Part shown: positions 55,320 through 63,506 of the stretch, piece by piece
Layout: every line of letters starts with the position of its first letter
Position numbering within the stretch: position 1 is the first letter of the stretch
Assembly: GCA_900475325.1 (NCBI GenBank)
Contig: LS483371.1
Span: forward strand, 4,774,001 to 4,838,000
DNA length: 64,000 bases
DNA from: Paucimonas lemoignei
Lineage (GTDB): Bacteria > Pseudomonadota > Gammaproteobacteria > Pseudomonadales > Pseudomonadaceae
Direction: 5' to 3'
Notes under the pieces: generated by a model
What the model saw: only the letters and a program-made list of their open reading frames with translations
What the model was told of the DNA's origin: nothing
Database searches by the model: none
Position numbers and translations under genes: made by a program

Positions 55320-58300
55320 ACGACCGGGAATGGCAGTCGACTCGAGGAGGCCCAGCGAATCAGCCTCCATGCGTTTCCAGTCGTGCGCCTGACGATATCG
55401 CCGGTGGTCCCGCCCGCTGACAGCAGGCCGATATAACCCCAGACAAAAAACTCAAGGGCGGTACTCCGATCACCATCACGGTAGGCGCTGTAGCCCCGGG
55501 CAAAACTAACAGCCGTACCCATCAGCCCCCATGCCAACGCTGCAGTGGGAAACGGCAGTAGCAAGATGGTGCCGGTCCATCTGACCACGCTATAGGCGGT
55601 TGCCGCATCTCGCTCCGCTGCACTTTCAGTCTGGGTGTCGACGTCTTCAATCATTCGTTGAATCATTGCTTCGTATAACTGCTCCAGATCAGTAATACGA
55701 TTTATCGGCGTGACCCGGGTGCTGAACGACGCTTGATGCGTGTCCGGTTCCTGCTCCAGATTCTGCACCATGGTGCCCACCACGGGCTGATCCTTATAAC
55801 TGGCCCGGCTGTAGTAATAAGCAGGAAGGCCTGGGTATTTCATGGTGGAGATTATTTGTTCGTGTGTCCGAAAATGAATGCCGTCCGGTGCATCAGGGGT
55901 ATAAATCAGCCTGAATTCGGAATCTCCATAATCAAGGCGGGTGAAGATCAACGCACCCTCAATGACACGACCGTCCTTGCCCAATAGAGGGTTGGTTGAA
56001 TTGTCGAAGACCAATTCGTAGATCGCGCTGTCCTGAGGTGCAGTTGTCTGAGTAGAGCTGTCCACGCTACTCAGCAGCGGGATCAGCCACTCATATTGCT
56101 GTTTGCTTAACGCCCCCTTGAGGTATTGGCGCAACGCATCGCGGTAGATTTCAAAGTACTTGCGTTTAGCCAATACGGCGCGCCGATAGAGAATCTTGTC
56201 CTCATCAGGATCGTTGAGCCGGCTTCGCAGAAGACTGATGTAATCCTCACCCAGCGGCAGCGCCAGCAGGTCACGCAGACTGTTGAGCGATAACGCTGAC
56301 AAGTCCTGACCCACAGCGGAATAAATAACAGGTTTGGGTGTATTGAAATACCACTGCTTCAGACTTTTGTACGCCGCAGTACCCAGCGCCCAGCCCAGCG
56401 TAAAGTGCCCCGAGGTAGCATTCAGGTACTCATCCAGCGCAGGCGAATTGAAGGCCTCTTCATGCAGAAAATCATTCATCAGCAGGGCTGTCAGTGAAAT
56501 GTCCTCCAGAGCAGGTGCGCTGAAAGGATTTCTCTCATCGTGCGCACTGCTCAGATTGAACCAGACCGTATCCGGGTCGACGGGCAGGTTGATCCCCCTG
56601 TTCTTCAAGTATTCGGTGATCCAGCGGCCGCCTTTTTCGCGAACAAAATCACGATAAGACGGCAATGCAACATCTCGATTGAAACGCTCATTGAGTGCGC
56701 TGATACGCGCGTCCAGCAATGCAAGAACGCGTCGCTCTGAATACGTAAGTGAAAGGTCCTGATCGACATTTTCCGCAAACGCTTCGGACAAGTCCTGAGC
56801 CACTCTGGTTCGTACCTTGATGATCAAGTTGTTTTCGTAGCTTTGCGGCGCCATGGCAACAAACAACGCAGTGGCTTGCGACCATTCAGTCGGTTTCAAA
56901 AGCACCCTGCGAATGAGTGAGGTCACATCCGCGCGCGACTTTGCAGGCATCTGATCAATGACGTATTGCGGCCCACCGGCTTTTGCGAGCCACCCTCCCA
57001 CTTCAATCGACAATCGCTGCCAGTTACTGAACTCAAACAGATCCCGATCCCCCGGCGCTCCTGGGGCGTAAAGAACATAGTGGGTCTCGCCCTCGCGTCT
57101 CATGCGAAATATCAGCACATCCTTCATCACGTGGCGCGAGCCCATAATGGCCAACCCGCCCATGCTGATTTCAGTGCCAGGCTCTTGTTGATCTCCACGA
57201 ACCAGCTGAATCAGTTCTTGGCTTTTATCATCCAGCAGATGTTTTTGCAGATGCGCAGCCCAGGCGCTCAACGCTATCGCACTGTCGCGCTGATGCGCGA
57301 TTGCGCGTAACGTTTCTTCTGTATAAAAACGCCGTTCGGTGTCCAGTTCAAAGTGTTGCCGGACATCGAGTTCGGCTATCATCTTTTCAATGAACGGGAA
57401 GTCCAACCCAGGGCTTTCATAGCGCTCGGGAACATCGAGGGTAAAGATCATTTCCTCCAGCGCGACCGGCAATCCGTCCGTTACAAAATCCAGAAGCGAC
57501 TGACGATAGGTAAATGACTCTGTGATTGTTGCGCCGAGCACAACTTGATCACATATTGATATGAACATTTGCTCAGGATCAACTTGATAACCCAGATGGT
57601 TCAGAATATAAGCATTGATTTTGTCCAGTGCGTAAGTGCGAAGTGACTCTAATCCGGCCATCAACCTGGCGGCGTGTTCGACATGTTTCTGGTGTTGCGC
57701 AGCAAGCGTGCGATACAACGCCTGATCGCCTGCCGAAGCATCCTTGAACCAACGCGGCATTGCCTGCTGACTGAGTTGGCTGAACATTTGCTGGAAATGG
57801 CGCTTTTGCGCAATGTCCAGATAGTTGAGCTGGCTGAGCGCGTTGGCGGCCGGTAAAAAGTCGGAAGCCGGTTGGCGGGCCTGTTGTGCGGTTGCAAGAA
57901 AAAAGTCGAAATCTTCTACCTGCTTGCGTCGCAACGCCTGCATGCGGTACTGCATTAAGTCATTAGTCAGGTCGCTGTAGACCGGTCCGATCACCACCCC
58001 CTGATCGATGAGCAGGGCCGTACGGTCCTTGAGCGGCACATCCTGCAGAAGATAGTCCCGCGCATCGACATCACTCAGGCGTGCACGCAGCTTTTGATCC
58101 AGATCGCTTAGTGAATCGTATAACTCGATGCCATCGGCTGCGGTCAGCAAGAACACATTGCCTTCGCAATTGGCCAAGGTCAGCGGGCTACGGGTCTGAG
58201 CGGTACGCGGGATGACAAATGCGCTGGTCAAGACACAGGAGCCCGTTTCGCTTGTCAGCGAAATCCGGTACAGGTTACTGCCCTTGAAACTCTCCACCAG

Positions 58301-58903
58301 CGTGTTTTTATCCGCCTCATTGATCAGGCGAGCCAGAGCCAGAAGGTCCATTTCCCGGGTCAGTATTTCGCGATGCAAAGTCGTGCAGGCTCTGTGTCGC
58401 GTCTGCGACTCTCCCGTGTCCCCGGCGGTTGGCAGGATCTCGGACCAGAACGCGTCGAGGCGGTCCTTGTAATATCCAGGGAATACGTTCAGCGCCTCAT
58501 CCAGCACCTCAAGCACAAACACGCCGTCCATGTTGGGGACCAAGTGCTGTTCATGGGTGGAGTCGTGGCGAGAATAAACCTGCACATGGCTGGGGTCGAA
58601 TTCGGCAAGACCTTGAGTCAAGGCTTGCAGCAAGGCATCGGTCAGGGAAATGGACGTGGCGAGCAGGCCGTCAGCCTTGCCGGAGTTGATGAAGAGCGCC
58701 TCAGGGTTTCCCAAGCCACCCGACTCAGGCAACATCTGGCGCAGCAGATCATGCGCGACGTGACGCAGCGAAGGCACTGTGCGGGCAAGCTCGTGCCACT
58801 GGGTGAAAACCTCCCCCAGTCGGCCGAGCGCCGCTGCAATCACTTCTGACGATGAGTTGGCGGCCTCGGCATTGAGACGAGGCAGGATTGATAGGTCAGT
58901 CAT
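55316..58903 (-). CDS. DUF6543 dermonecrotic-toxin-domain protein without recognisable C-terminal effector
   Basis: A 1195-residue protein from the start at 58903 (MTDLSILPRL, GGAG upstream). It has no signal peptide. It looks like the DUF6543 family of large Pseudomonas toxins. A beta module with a D-G-x-x-[LFY]-type core occurs at about residues 250 (LLTAADGIELY), 606 (LYAPGAPGDRDLFEF) and 998 (IYTPDAPDGIHF), each followed by a helical stretch, so the scaffold seems to be repeated. A hydrophobic hairpin lies at about 1110-1170 and the protein ends 25 residues later. In the related protein at 20391-22469 an ADP-ribosyltransferase follows that hairpin; here nothing does. Confidence 0.8.
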   Translation of the reverse strand: MTDLSILPRLNAEAANSSSEVIAAALGRLGEVFTQWHELARTVPSLRHVAHDLLRQMLPESGGLGNPEALFINSGKADGLLATSISLTDALLQALTQGLAEFDPSHVQVYSRHDSTHEQHLVPNMDGVFVLEVLDEALNVFPGYYKDRLDAFWSEILPTAGDTGESQTRHRACTTLHREILTREMDLLALARLINEADKNTLVESFKGSNLYRISLTSETGSCVLTSAFVIPRTAQTRSPLTLANCEGNVFLLTAADGIELYDSLSDLDQKLRARLSDVDARDYLLQDVPLKDRTALLIDQGVVIGPVYSDLTNDLMQYRMQALRRKQVEDFDFFLATAQQARQPASDFLPAANALSQLNYLDIAQKRHFQQMFSQLSQQAMPRWFKDASAGDQALYRTLAAQHQKHVEHAARLMAGLESLRTYALDKINAYILNHLGYQVDPEQMFISICDQVVLGATITESFTYRQSLLDFVTDGLPVALEEMIFTLDVPERYESPGLDFPFIEKMIAELDVRQHFELDTERRFYTEETLRAIAHQRDSAIALSAWAAHLQKHLLDDKSQELIQLVRGDQQEPGTEISMGGLAIMGSRHVMKDVLIFRMRREGETHYVLYAPGAPGDRDLFEFSNWQRLSIEVGGWLAKAGGPQYVIDQMPAKSRADVTSLIRRVLLKPTEWSQATALFVAMAPQSYENNLIIKVRTRVAQDLSEAFAENVDQDLSLTYSERRVLALLDARISALNERFNRDVALPSYRDFVREKGGRWITEYLKNRGINLPVDPDTVWFNLSSAHDERNPFSAPALEDISLTALLMNDFLHEEAFNSPALDEYLNATSGHFTLGWALGTAAYKSLKQWYFNTPKPVIYSAVGQDLSALSLNSLRDLLALPLGEDYISLLRSRLNDPDEDKILYRRAVLAKRKYFEIYRDALRQYLKGALSKQQYEWLIPLLSSVDSSTQTTAPQDSAIYELVFDNSTNPLLGKDGRVIEGALIFTRLDYGDSEFRLIYTPDAPDGIHFRTHEQIISTMKYPGLPAYYYSRASYKDQPVVGTMVQNLEQEPDTHQASFSTRVTPINRITDLEQLYEAMIQRMIEDVDTQTESAAERDAATAYSVVRWTGTILLLPFPTAALAWGLMGTAVSFARGYSAYRDGDRSTALEFFVWGYIGLLSAGGTTGDIVRRTTGNAWRLIRWASSSRLPFPVV

Positions 58904-58987
58904 ATGTAGCTCCACGGTTGCGCTGCGCAAACCCATAAGGCATCCAGCCCGATGGAATAAGTTTGAGCAGCCGAAATACGCAAACAA

Positions 58988-59258
58988 TAAAACACTACCT
59001 CGCTCAGTGCGTGACGATAATTATTGCTATCGATGTAACCGGGCTATTATCAACGCTCGCCAGAGGACGCGCATTTAACCGTGGGAAGTTTTACTTGGAT
59101 CCAGGATAGTTACGCACCCATTCTTACAATTACCGCAATAAACAATCTCAGCAACCAGTCTTTTTAGTGCTACTGACAATGCTTATCATCCGGCCACGTT
59201 GATTTGAAGCTCCTGGATCTACGTATTATTTAGCCGCTGCCTTGCAGCGGCTTTTTTT
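58988..59258 (+). ncRNA. Possible small RNA with a terminator at 59233-59258
   Basis: GCCGCTGC (59233-59240) and GCAGCGGC (59244-59251) form an eight-bp stem with loop CTT and a seven-T tail, a textbook plus-strand terminator. No plus-strand gene ends before it; the DNA from 58904 to here has no good coding frame. An RNA transcribed in this AT-richer stretch is the simplest explanation. No known sRNA family was recognised, and the 5' end is a guess. Confidence 0.35.
59233..59258 (+). terminator. Rho-independent terminator with no obvious gene
   Basis: Stem GCCGCTGC/GCAGCGGC with a run of seven T residues. It terminates plus-strand transcription in a region where no plus-strand gene was found. 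Confidence 0.8.
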
Positions 59259-59307
59259 ATTGAGTTGATTTATAGGGATCCAACTTTCGCCACACATTGA
59301 GGATGAC

Positions 59308-59442
59308 ATGATTGTTGAGCCATCCCGCGCTGCCGTGAAAGACAGAGGGTTTCAAAGGAAAAAGTTCATGGACGAAAGCATCGTGCCAGGCACAGATGCT
59401 TATCCGCCGGGGTGGCGGTCGCTAATGATCGATCGCTCCTGA
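59308..59442 (+). CDS. Possible 44-residue small open frame
   Basis: ATG at 59308 has GAGG five bases upstream, and a second in-frame ATG at 59368 has AAAGGAA upstream. The predicted peptide is basic at first, then GTDAYPPGWRSL, and ends at 59442 next to the convergent SDR stop. It could be chance. Confidence 0.25.
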   Translation: MIVEPSRAAVKDRGFQRKKFMDESIVPGTDAYPPGWRSLMIDRS

Positions 59443-60351
59443 CTAAAGATACTTCTGCAAGTTAGCCATCATCTGCTTTAGGGCTTCAACGTTATCCTGC
59501 GGATGCACAGCGTCACCAAAGTCGTTGATGCGTTGCCACTGGGCGGCCACCTCTTCCGGGCTGAAACCCGTTACCGGGTCAAAACCCGCTCCCAGGCTGC
59601 GCTCCCAGCGCACTTTGCCTATCCAGCCGCCGCCCACTTCGAACAAATCCGACGTGTCCTGGCACTGCTCGCTGCCCAGGTACACCACCAACGGGCTGAT
59701 CAGCTCCGGTTTGAGCAACTCGAATACTTGCGGCGCAATCAGGCCTTCGGTCATGCGGGTTCCGCCGGTGGGGGCGATGGCGTTGACCAGAATATTGTTC
59801 TTGCGCCCTTCCAGCGCGAGGGTACGTGTCAGCCCATACAGCCCGAGCTTGGCCGAGGCGTAGTTGGCCTGGCCGAAGTTGCCATAGATCCCCGAGGTCG
59901 ATGAGGTGAAGATCACGCGCCCGTAGTTCTGCTCGCGCAAGTGCGGCCAGGCCGCGTGGGTCACCTTGAAGGCGCCTTCCAGATGAACCCGATAAACCAG
60001 GTCCCAGTCGGTGTCTTCCATTTTGGCGAAGGATTTATCCCGCAAGATGCCCGCGTTGTTGACCACGACGTCCACGCGGCCAAAAGCATCCAGCGCGTTC
60101 TGCACGATTTTATCGCCGTCGGTCACTGAGTCATGGTTGGCCACGGCAACGCCGCCGGCTTCGCGAATCTCTGCCACCACCCGATCCGCTGCGGACGCAT
60201 TGGCGCCCTCGCCGTGGGCCGAGCCCCCCAGGTCATTGACCACCACCTGAGCGCCATGACGAGCAAAGAGCAGCGCATGCGCCCGCCCCAGGCCACCACC
60301 GGCGCCGGTGACGATAACGACCTTGTCTTCAAAACGAATGGGTTGGCTCAT
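59443..60351 (-). CDS. SDR-family 3-hydroxyacyl-CoA-dehydrogenase-like oxidoreductase
   Basis: A 302-residue short-chain dehydrogenase resembling the dehydrogenase unit of peroxisomal multifunctional enzyme type 2. The nucleotide motif TGAGGGLGRAHALLFARHGA and VVVNDLGG start near residue 13, NNAG is at about 97, catalytic Ser in SSTSGIYGNFGQANY, and YASAK gives Y and K. The LGG at the end of beta 2 and the RDKSFAKM segment are typical of the MFE-2 group, which oxidises 3-hydroxyacyl-CoA. It is a single gene with a family B REP upstream. Confidence 0.9.
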   Translation of the reverse strand: MSQPIRFEDKVVIVTGAGGGLGRAHALLFARHGAQVVVNDLGGSAHGEGANASAADRVVAEIREAGGVAVANHDSVTDGDKIVQNALDAFGRVDVVVNNAGILRDKSFAKMEDTDWDLVYRVHLEGAFKVTHAAWPHLREQNYGRVIFTSSTSGIYGNFGQANYASAKLGLYGLTRTLALEGRKNNILVNAIAPTGGTRMTEGLIAPQVFELLKPELISPLVVYLGSEQCQDTSDLFEVGGGWIGKVRWERSLGAGFDPVTGFSPEEVAAQWQRINDFGDAVHPQDNVEALKQMMANLQKYL

Positions 60352-60485
60352 GACCGGCTCCAGCAGAGGGTGTGGGACTGCCAGTGTCGTCCACCCCAGC
60401 TGCGGTCACAATCAAGACAATTGGCGCTGAATGGTGCGCGATAACGTAGTGGGATAAGTATCCCTGCAAAGACAACACAAAACCT

Positions 60486-60575
60486 GTGGGAGCGAATTCA
60501 TTCGCGAAGGCGGCATTCCAGACGATATCTATGCATTGGATGTACTGGCGCCTTCGCGAATGAATTCGCTCCCAC
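60486..60575. repeat. REP element, family B
   Basis: Arms GGGAGCGAATTCATTCGCG and its complement in the 278-base gap between the SDR and flavodoxin genes. Confidence 0.92.
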
Positions 60576-60629
60576 GGGATATCATTTCAAACAAAGGTTA
60601 TTTGCTGCCAGACGGCCCCGGCCCCGACC

Positions 60630-61085
60630 TCACCTCTTCAACAACTCAATAAACTCTGCCAACCATGGCTCGGCATCAGTTTCCGGGGTGACGCTTTCAC
60701 TGGCATCCAGGCGCAGCATCTCCTGCACTTCGATCACGCCCAGCTCGGCAAACAGCTCACGAATCTGTTCGCCACCCCCACAAAATGTGTCGCCGTAACT
60801 GGCATCGCCCAGGCCGATCACACCGCCGGGCAGGCCGCGCCATTGCGCAGGCAAAACGTCACGGATCTGCGAGTAGACTCCATGAATGTTATCCGGCAGC
60901 TCACCCATGCCAGTGGTGGACGTCACGCCAAGCAAGGCCTGCGGGGCAAATGCCTGCAAGTCAGAGAGGGTCACCCGCGGGTTGTGCAGTACTTCATGAC
61001 CGGCATCGCGCAGGATGCCTGCTGCATGACGAGCAACTTCTTCAGCCGACCCGTAGACCGAACCGGAAATGATCGCGACTTTCAT
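60630..61085 (-). CDS. Flavodoxin (MioC-like)
   Basis: A 151-residue flavodoxin-fold FMN protein. The phosphate loop is ISGSVYGSAEEVARHA at residues 5-20; GVTSTTGMGELPDN and GLGDASYGDTFCGGG form the two isoalloxazine loops. Length and sequence fit the MioC/short flavodoxin group that supplies electrons to enzymes such as biotin synthase. It is divergent from the LOV gene 99 bases away. Confidence 0.9.
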   Translation of the reverse strand: MKVAIISGSVYGSAEEVARHAAGILRDAGHEVLHNPRVTLSDLQAFAPQALLGVTSTTGMGELPDNIHGVYSQIRDVLPAQWRGLPGGVIGLGDASYGDTFCGGGEQIRELFAELGVIEVQEMLRLDASESVTPETDAEPWLAEFIELLKR

Positions 61086-61184
61086 GAATCTTCCTTTATG
61101 ACTGTCTGGAAACGTCGGACATTATGCCCCAAGCAGGCGGATGACCTAGAATGCGGACTCTGCGATTCGCTTCGGAACACTTTC

Positions 61185-61637
61185 ATGATCAACGCAAAGC
61201 TGCTGCAGCTGGTGGTCGACGCCTCCAACGACGGAATTGTCGTCGCCGAGCAGGAAGGTGACGACAACATCCTTATCTATGCCAACAAGGCCTTTGAGAC
61301 GCTCACGGGTTACGCGGTTGATGACATTCTTTATCAGGACTGCCGCTTCATGCAGGGTGATGATCGACAGCAGCCCGAGCTCGAGGTGATCCGCCAGGCA
61401 CTGAGCAGCAAACAACCTTGCCGCCAGGTCCTGCGTAATTACCACAAGGATGGCAGCGTGTTCTGGAATGAGCTGTCAATCACGCCAGTGTTCAACGAGG
61501 CCGATCAGCTCACGTATTACATCGGCATCCAGAAGAACGTCACTGAGCAGGTCAAGGCTCAAACACGCATACTGGAACTGGAAGCAGAGCTCGCCGTTAC
61601 TCGAAAAGAATTGGCGGCCTTGAAAAAAAGCCAATAA
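61185..61637 (+). CDS. Short LOV-domain blue-light photoreceptor
   Basis: A 150-residue protein consisting of a PAS/LOV core with short N- and C-terminal helices and no effector domain, like P. putida SB1-LOV. The adduct-forming cysteine is C53 in QDCRFMQGDDR, and the flavin-contact glutamine is Q116 in YYIGIQKNV; both numbers coincide with those remembered for SB1-LOV. NYHKDGSVFWNELSITPV is the conserved strand pair. The C-terminal coiled coil (ARTRE-like, residues 125-148) should dimerise. The start at 61185 gives the standard MINAKLL. It is expected to bind FMN and act through a partner. Confidence 0.92.
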   Translation: MINAKLLQLVVDASNDGIVVAEQEGDDNILIYANKAFETLTGYAVDDILYQDCRFMQGDDRQQPELEVIRQALSSKQPCRQVLRNYHKDGSVFWNELSITPVFNEADQLTYYIGIQKNVTEQVKAQTRILELEAELAVTRKELAALKKSQ

Positions 61638-61698
61638 CCGCAACAAAATGGCGATTTCACGGTCTGCTTCTCACTAACCGACATCTCAGAGCTATGTA

Positions 61699-62304
61699 AT
61701 GTCGCACGAATCGCTTCTCACCCAGGCTGAACTGGATTTCATCCAGAACATGCAGCACAACCCCAAGCTAAACGTGCGCGATGCGACACGCAGCTTGACG
61801 GTGAACGGTGGAAGGCAGATTCAAGACTTGCTGACTCGCCTGGCTGCCCACGAACAAGTGACCATTCAGGCACAGTTCGATAATCAACAGATGACCTTCC
61901 CGCTGCATCTGGTGGAAGACGAATTCCACGCCTTGCACCTGGAACTGGGCGCGCCGTCGATTTTCGAAGAGGGGCCGCGCATCAGGCCATGGCGCTTGAC
62001 GCTGCCGGAACCCGTCGCGCTGGAAACCGAAAAAGGGGCGATGACAGCCCTCTGGCTCTACGAGATGTCGTTCAAGGGTGTGTTGCTGGAGAATCGAAAG
62101 CCCAACCGCCCACCGAAAGTATTTTCCGCCTGGTTCGCCCCGGTGGGACATGCGCCCATCGCCATGCGCGGCACCTTCGAGCGCCTGACCGAATCAGGGC
62201 TGGCAGCTTACCGGCTCAGCCAGCACAACAAGGAAGAAACAGAGCGCCTGCGCCAGTACATTCTGCAGCAACACCGCAAGCTCTTTCCCTCCTTGCATCG
62301 CTGA
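61699..62304 (+). CDS. Conserved-looking protein of unknown function between LOV and MerR genes
   Basis: A 201-residue soluble protein, not recognised. Helical N-terminus (LTQAELDFIQNMQHN) followed by a beta-rich middle with TIQAQFDNQQMTFPLHLVED and RLTLPEPVALETEKGAMTAL, then a helical tail. The WLYEMSFKGVLLE segment resembles the D-x-S-x-x-G turn of PilZ domains but lacks its residues, and no RxxxR motif precedes it, so c-di-GMP binding is not supported. It is 61 bases after the LOV gene on the same strand and ends one base from the convergent MerR stop. Confidence 0.75.
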   Translation: MSHESLLTQAELDFIQNMQHNPKLNVRDATRSLTVNGGRQIQDLLTRLAAHEQVTIQAQFDNQQMTFPLHLVEDEFHALHLELGAPSIFEEGPRIRPWRLTLPEPVALETEKGAMTALWLYEMSFKGVLLENRKPNRPPKVFSAWFAPVGHAPIAMRGTFERLTESGLAAYRLSQHNKEETERLRQYILQQHRKLFPSLHR

Positions 62305-62305
62305 C

Positions 62306-63268
62306 TCAGGTATCGAGTCGGCCCTGCAAGAACAGCTGCAAACCCCGCTGCATGGATCGCCCGTCGCTGCCCAGGCAAGCCACTGCCGACCCTTCAAGAC
62401 TCTCACGCGCCAGATCAGCTCCCTCACCCGCCAGTAACAGCGGGCAATCCAGGGTCAACGCCAGGCGTTTGAGACGACGCGGCAGGTCAAGCGTAGGTGG
62501 CAGGTTACTGAACAGTACGACCGCCAGCGGAGCAACCTTGCCGCACACCAGGCTCAGTTCTTCCAGCGGCTGCCCTAGTGCCAACACTTGCACGCCCACA
62601 TCGCTACTGCCAAGCAAAAGGCCCGCGACCCACAGCTCCAGTTCACGACAGGCGTCAGGTAACGCGGCCAGAATGACTCTATGCGACGCGGCCCCCGCTG
62701 CCATCTGCAGGCGCTGAAGGGTCCTCGCACGCAGGAAGCTGTCGAGAAACAACCATTCGCTGGCCTGGCCAAATCGCTCACGATGCAGCAACAGCTCGCG
62801 CCATACCGGGATGAAGACGTCCTGAAACACCACGGTCATCGGGTAGCTGGAAAAGACCTGACCATAGAGCTGCTCAAGCCTGCGCTCGTCAAACGCAGCC
62901 ACCGCGTGGCGGATCTGCTCGTGCCAGTCAGCCCAGTCACCGGCCTGTACGTCGCTGTCCAGAGCAACCGACGGGGGCCGGGTGCTGCTGGTGTGGGCCA
63001 GAATCTTGCTGACCTTGCTGACCGCAACGCCGCGCTCGATCCAGCCCAGGATGCTGCGCACTTCATCGATATCGCTTTGCGAATAAAGCCGATGTCCGCT
63101 CTCGGTCCGGGTGGGCTGGATCAGCCCGTAACGGCGCTCCCAGGCACGCAGCGTCACCGGATTGATGCCGGTGATGCGCGATACTTCGCGGATAGGAAAC
63201 AGCTCTTCCTGCTCAAGGCCTGCACAGGGACCATTGGCGAGCACTTGGCCCGTGGCGGAATCAGTCAT
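62306..63268 (-). CDS. MerR-family regulator, LitR/CarH-like without cobalamin motif
   Basis: A 320-residue regulator. The N-terminal MerR helix-turn-helix is at about residues 23-95 (FPIREVSRITGINPVTLRAW, ERRYGLIQPTR, GHRLYSQSDIDEV). The C-terminal half has the four-helix plus Rossmann layout of CarH/LitR photosensors, but the cobalamin E/DxHxxG site reads PDACRELELW, with no histidine. This fits the class II LitR type described in Pseudomonas, which takes its light signal from a LOV protein. The LOV gene lies 0.7 kb away, so the pair may form one light-sensing circuit. Confidence 0.85.
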   Translation of the reverse strand: MTDSATGQVLANGPCAGLEQEELFPIREVSRITGINPVTLRAWERRYGLIQPTRTESGHRLYSQSDIDEVRSILGWIERGVAVSKVSKILAHTSSTRPPSVALDSDVQAGDWADWHEQIRHAVAAFDERRLEQLYGQVFSSYPMTVVFQDVFIPVWRELLLHRERFGQASEWLFLDSFLRARTLQRLQMAAGAASHRVILAALPDACRELELWVAGLLLGSSDVGVQVLALGQPLEELSLVCGKVAPLAVVLFSNLPPTLDLPRRLKRLALTLDCPLLLAGEGADLARESLEGSAVACLGSDGRSMQRGLQLFLQGRLDT

Positions 63269-63506
63269 GACAAGGATCGCTAGGAAACAAGCGGCCTAGT
63301 GTACGCCTGCACACCGCTTATTTCGTTAAAAACCCGGCCTGCGGTCGATCTGTTGAACAGATTGCGCCCCGCCCTATGGCTTATTTTTGGAATTCAGGAA
63401 TAATCCTTGCTTGCTCAAACAGCGAAGCTGACGCAGCCCATCACCCCGGCGCTGCGCCATGTGAATTCCTTATCCGGGAAGCTCACACGTCTATCGGAGA
63501 TACACA
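63269..63506. promoter_or_regulatory. Divergent promoter region of the MerR and ABM-family genes
   Basis: GTGTACGCCTGCACAC (63299-63314) is a partial dyad of MerR-operator size (GTGTxxGC..GCxxACAC-like ends) just upstream of the regulator. No -35/-10 pair was assigned. CGGAGATACACA precedes the ABM-family start. Confidence 0.3.

Noticed and set aside
61699..62304. PilZ-domain c-di-GMP receptor
   Set aside because: The middle resembles the strand order of PilZ but lacks RxxxR and D/NxSxxG.
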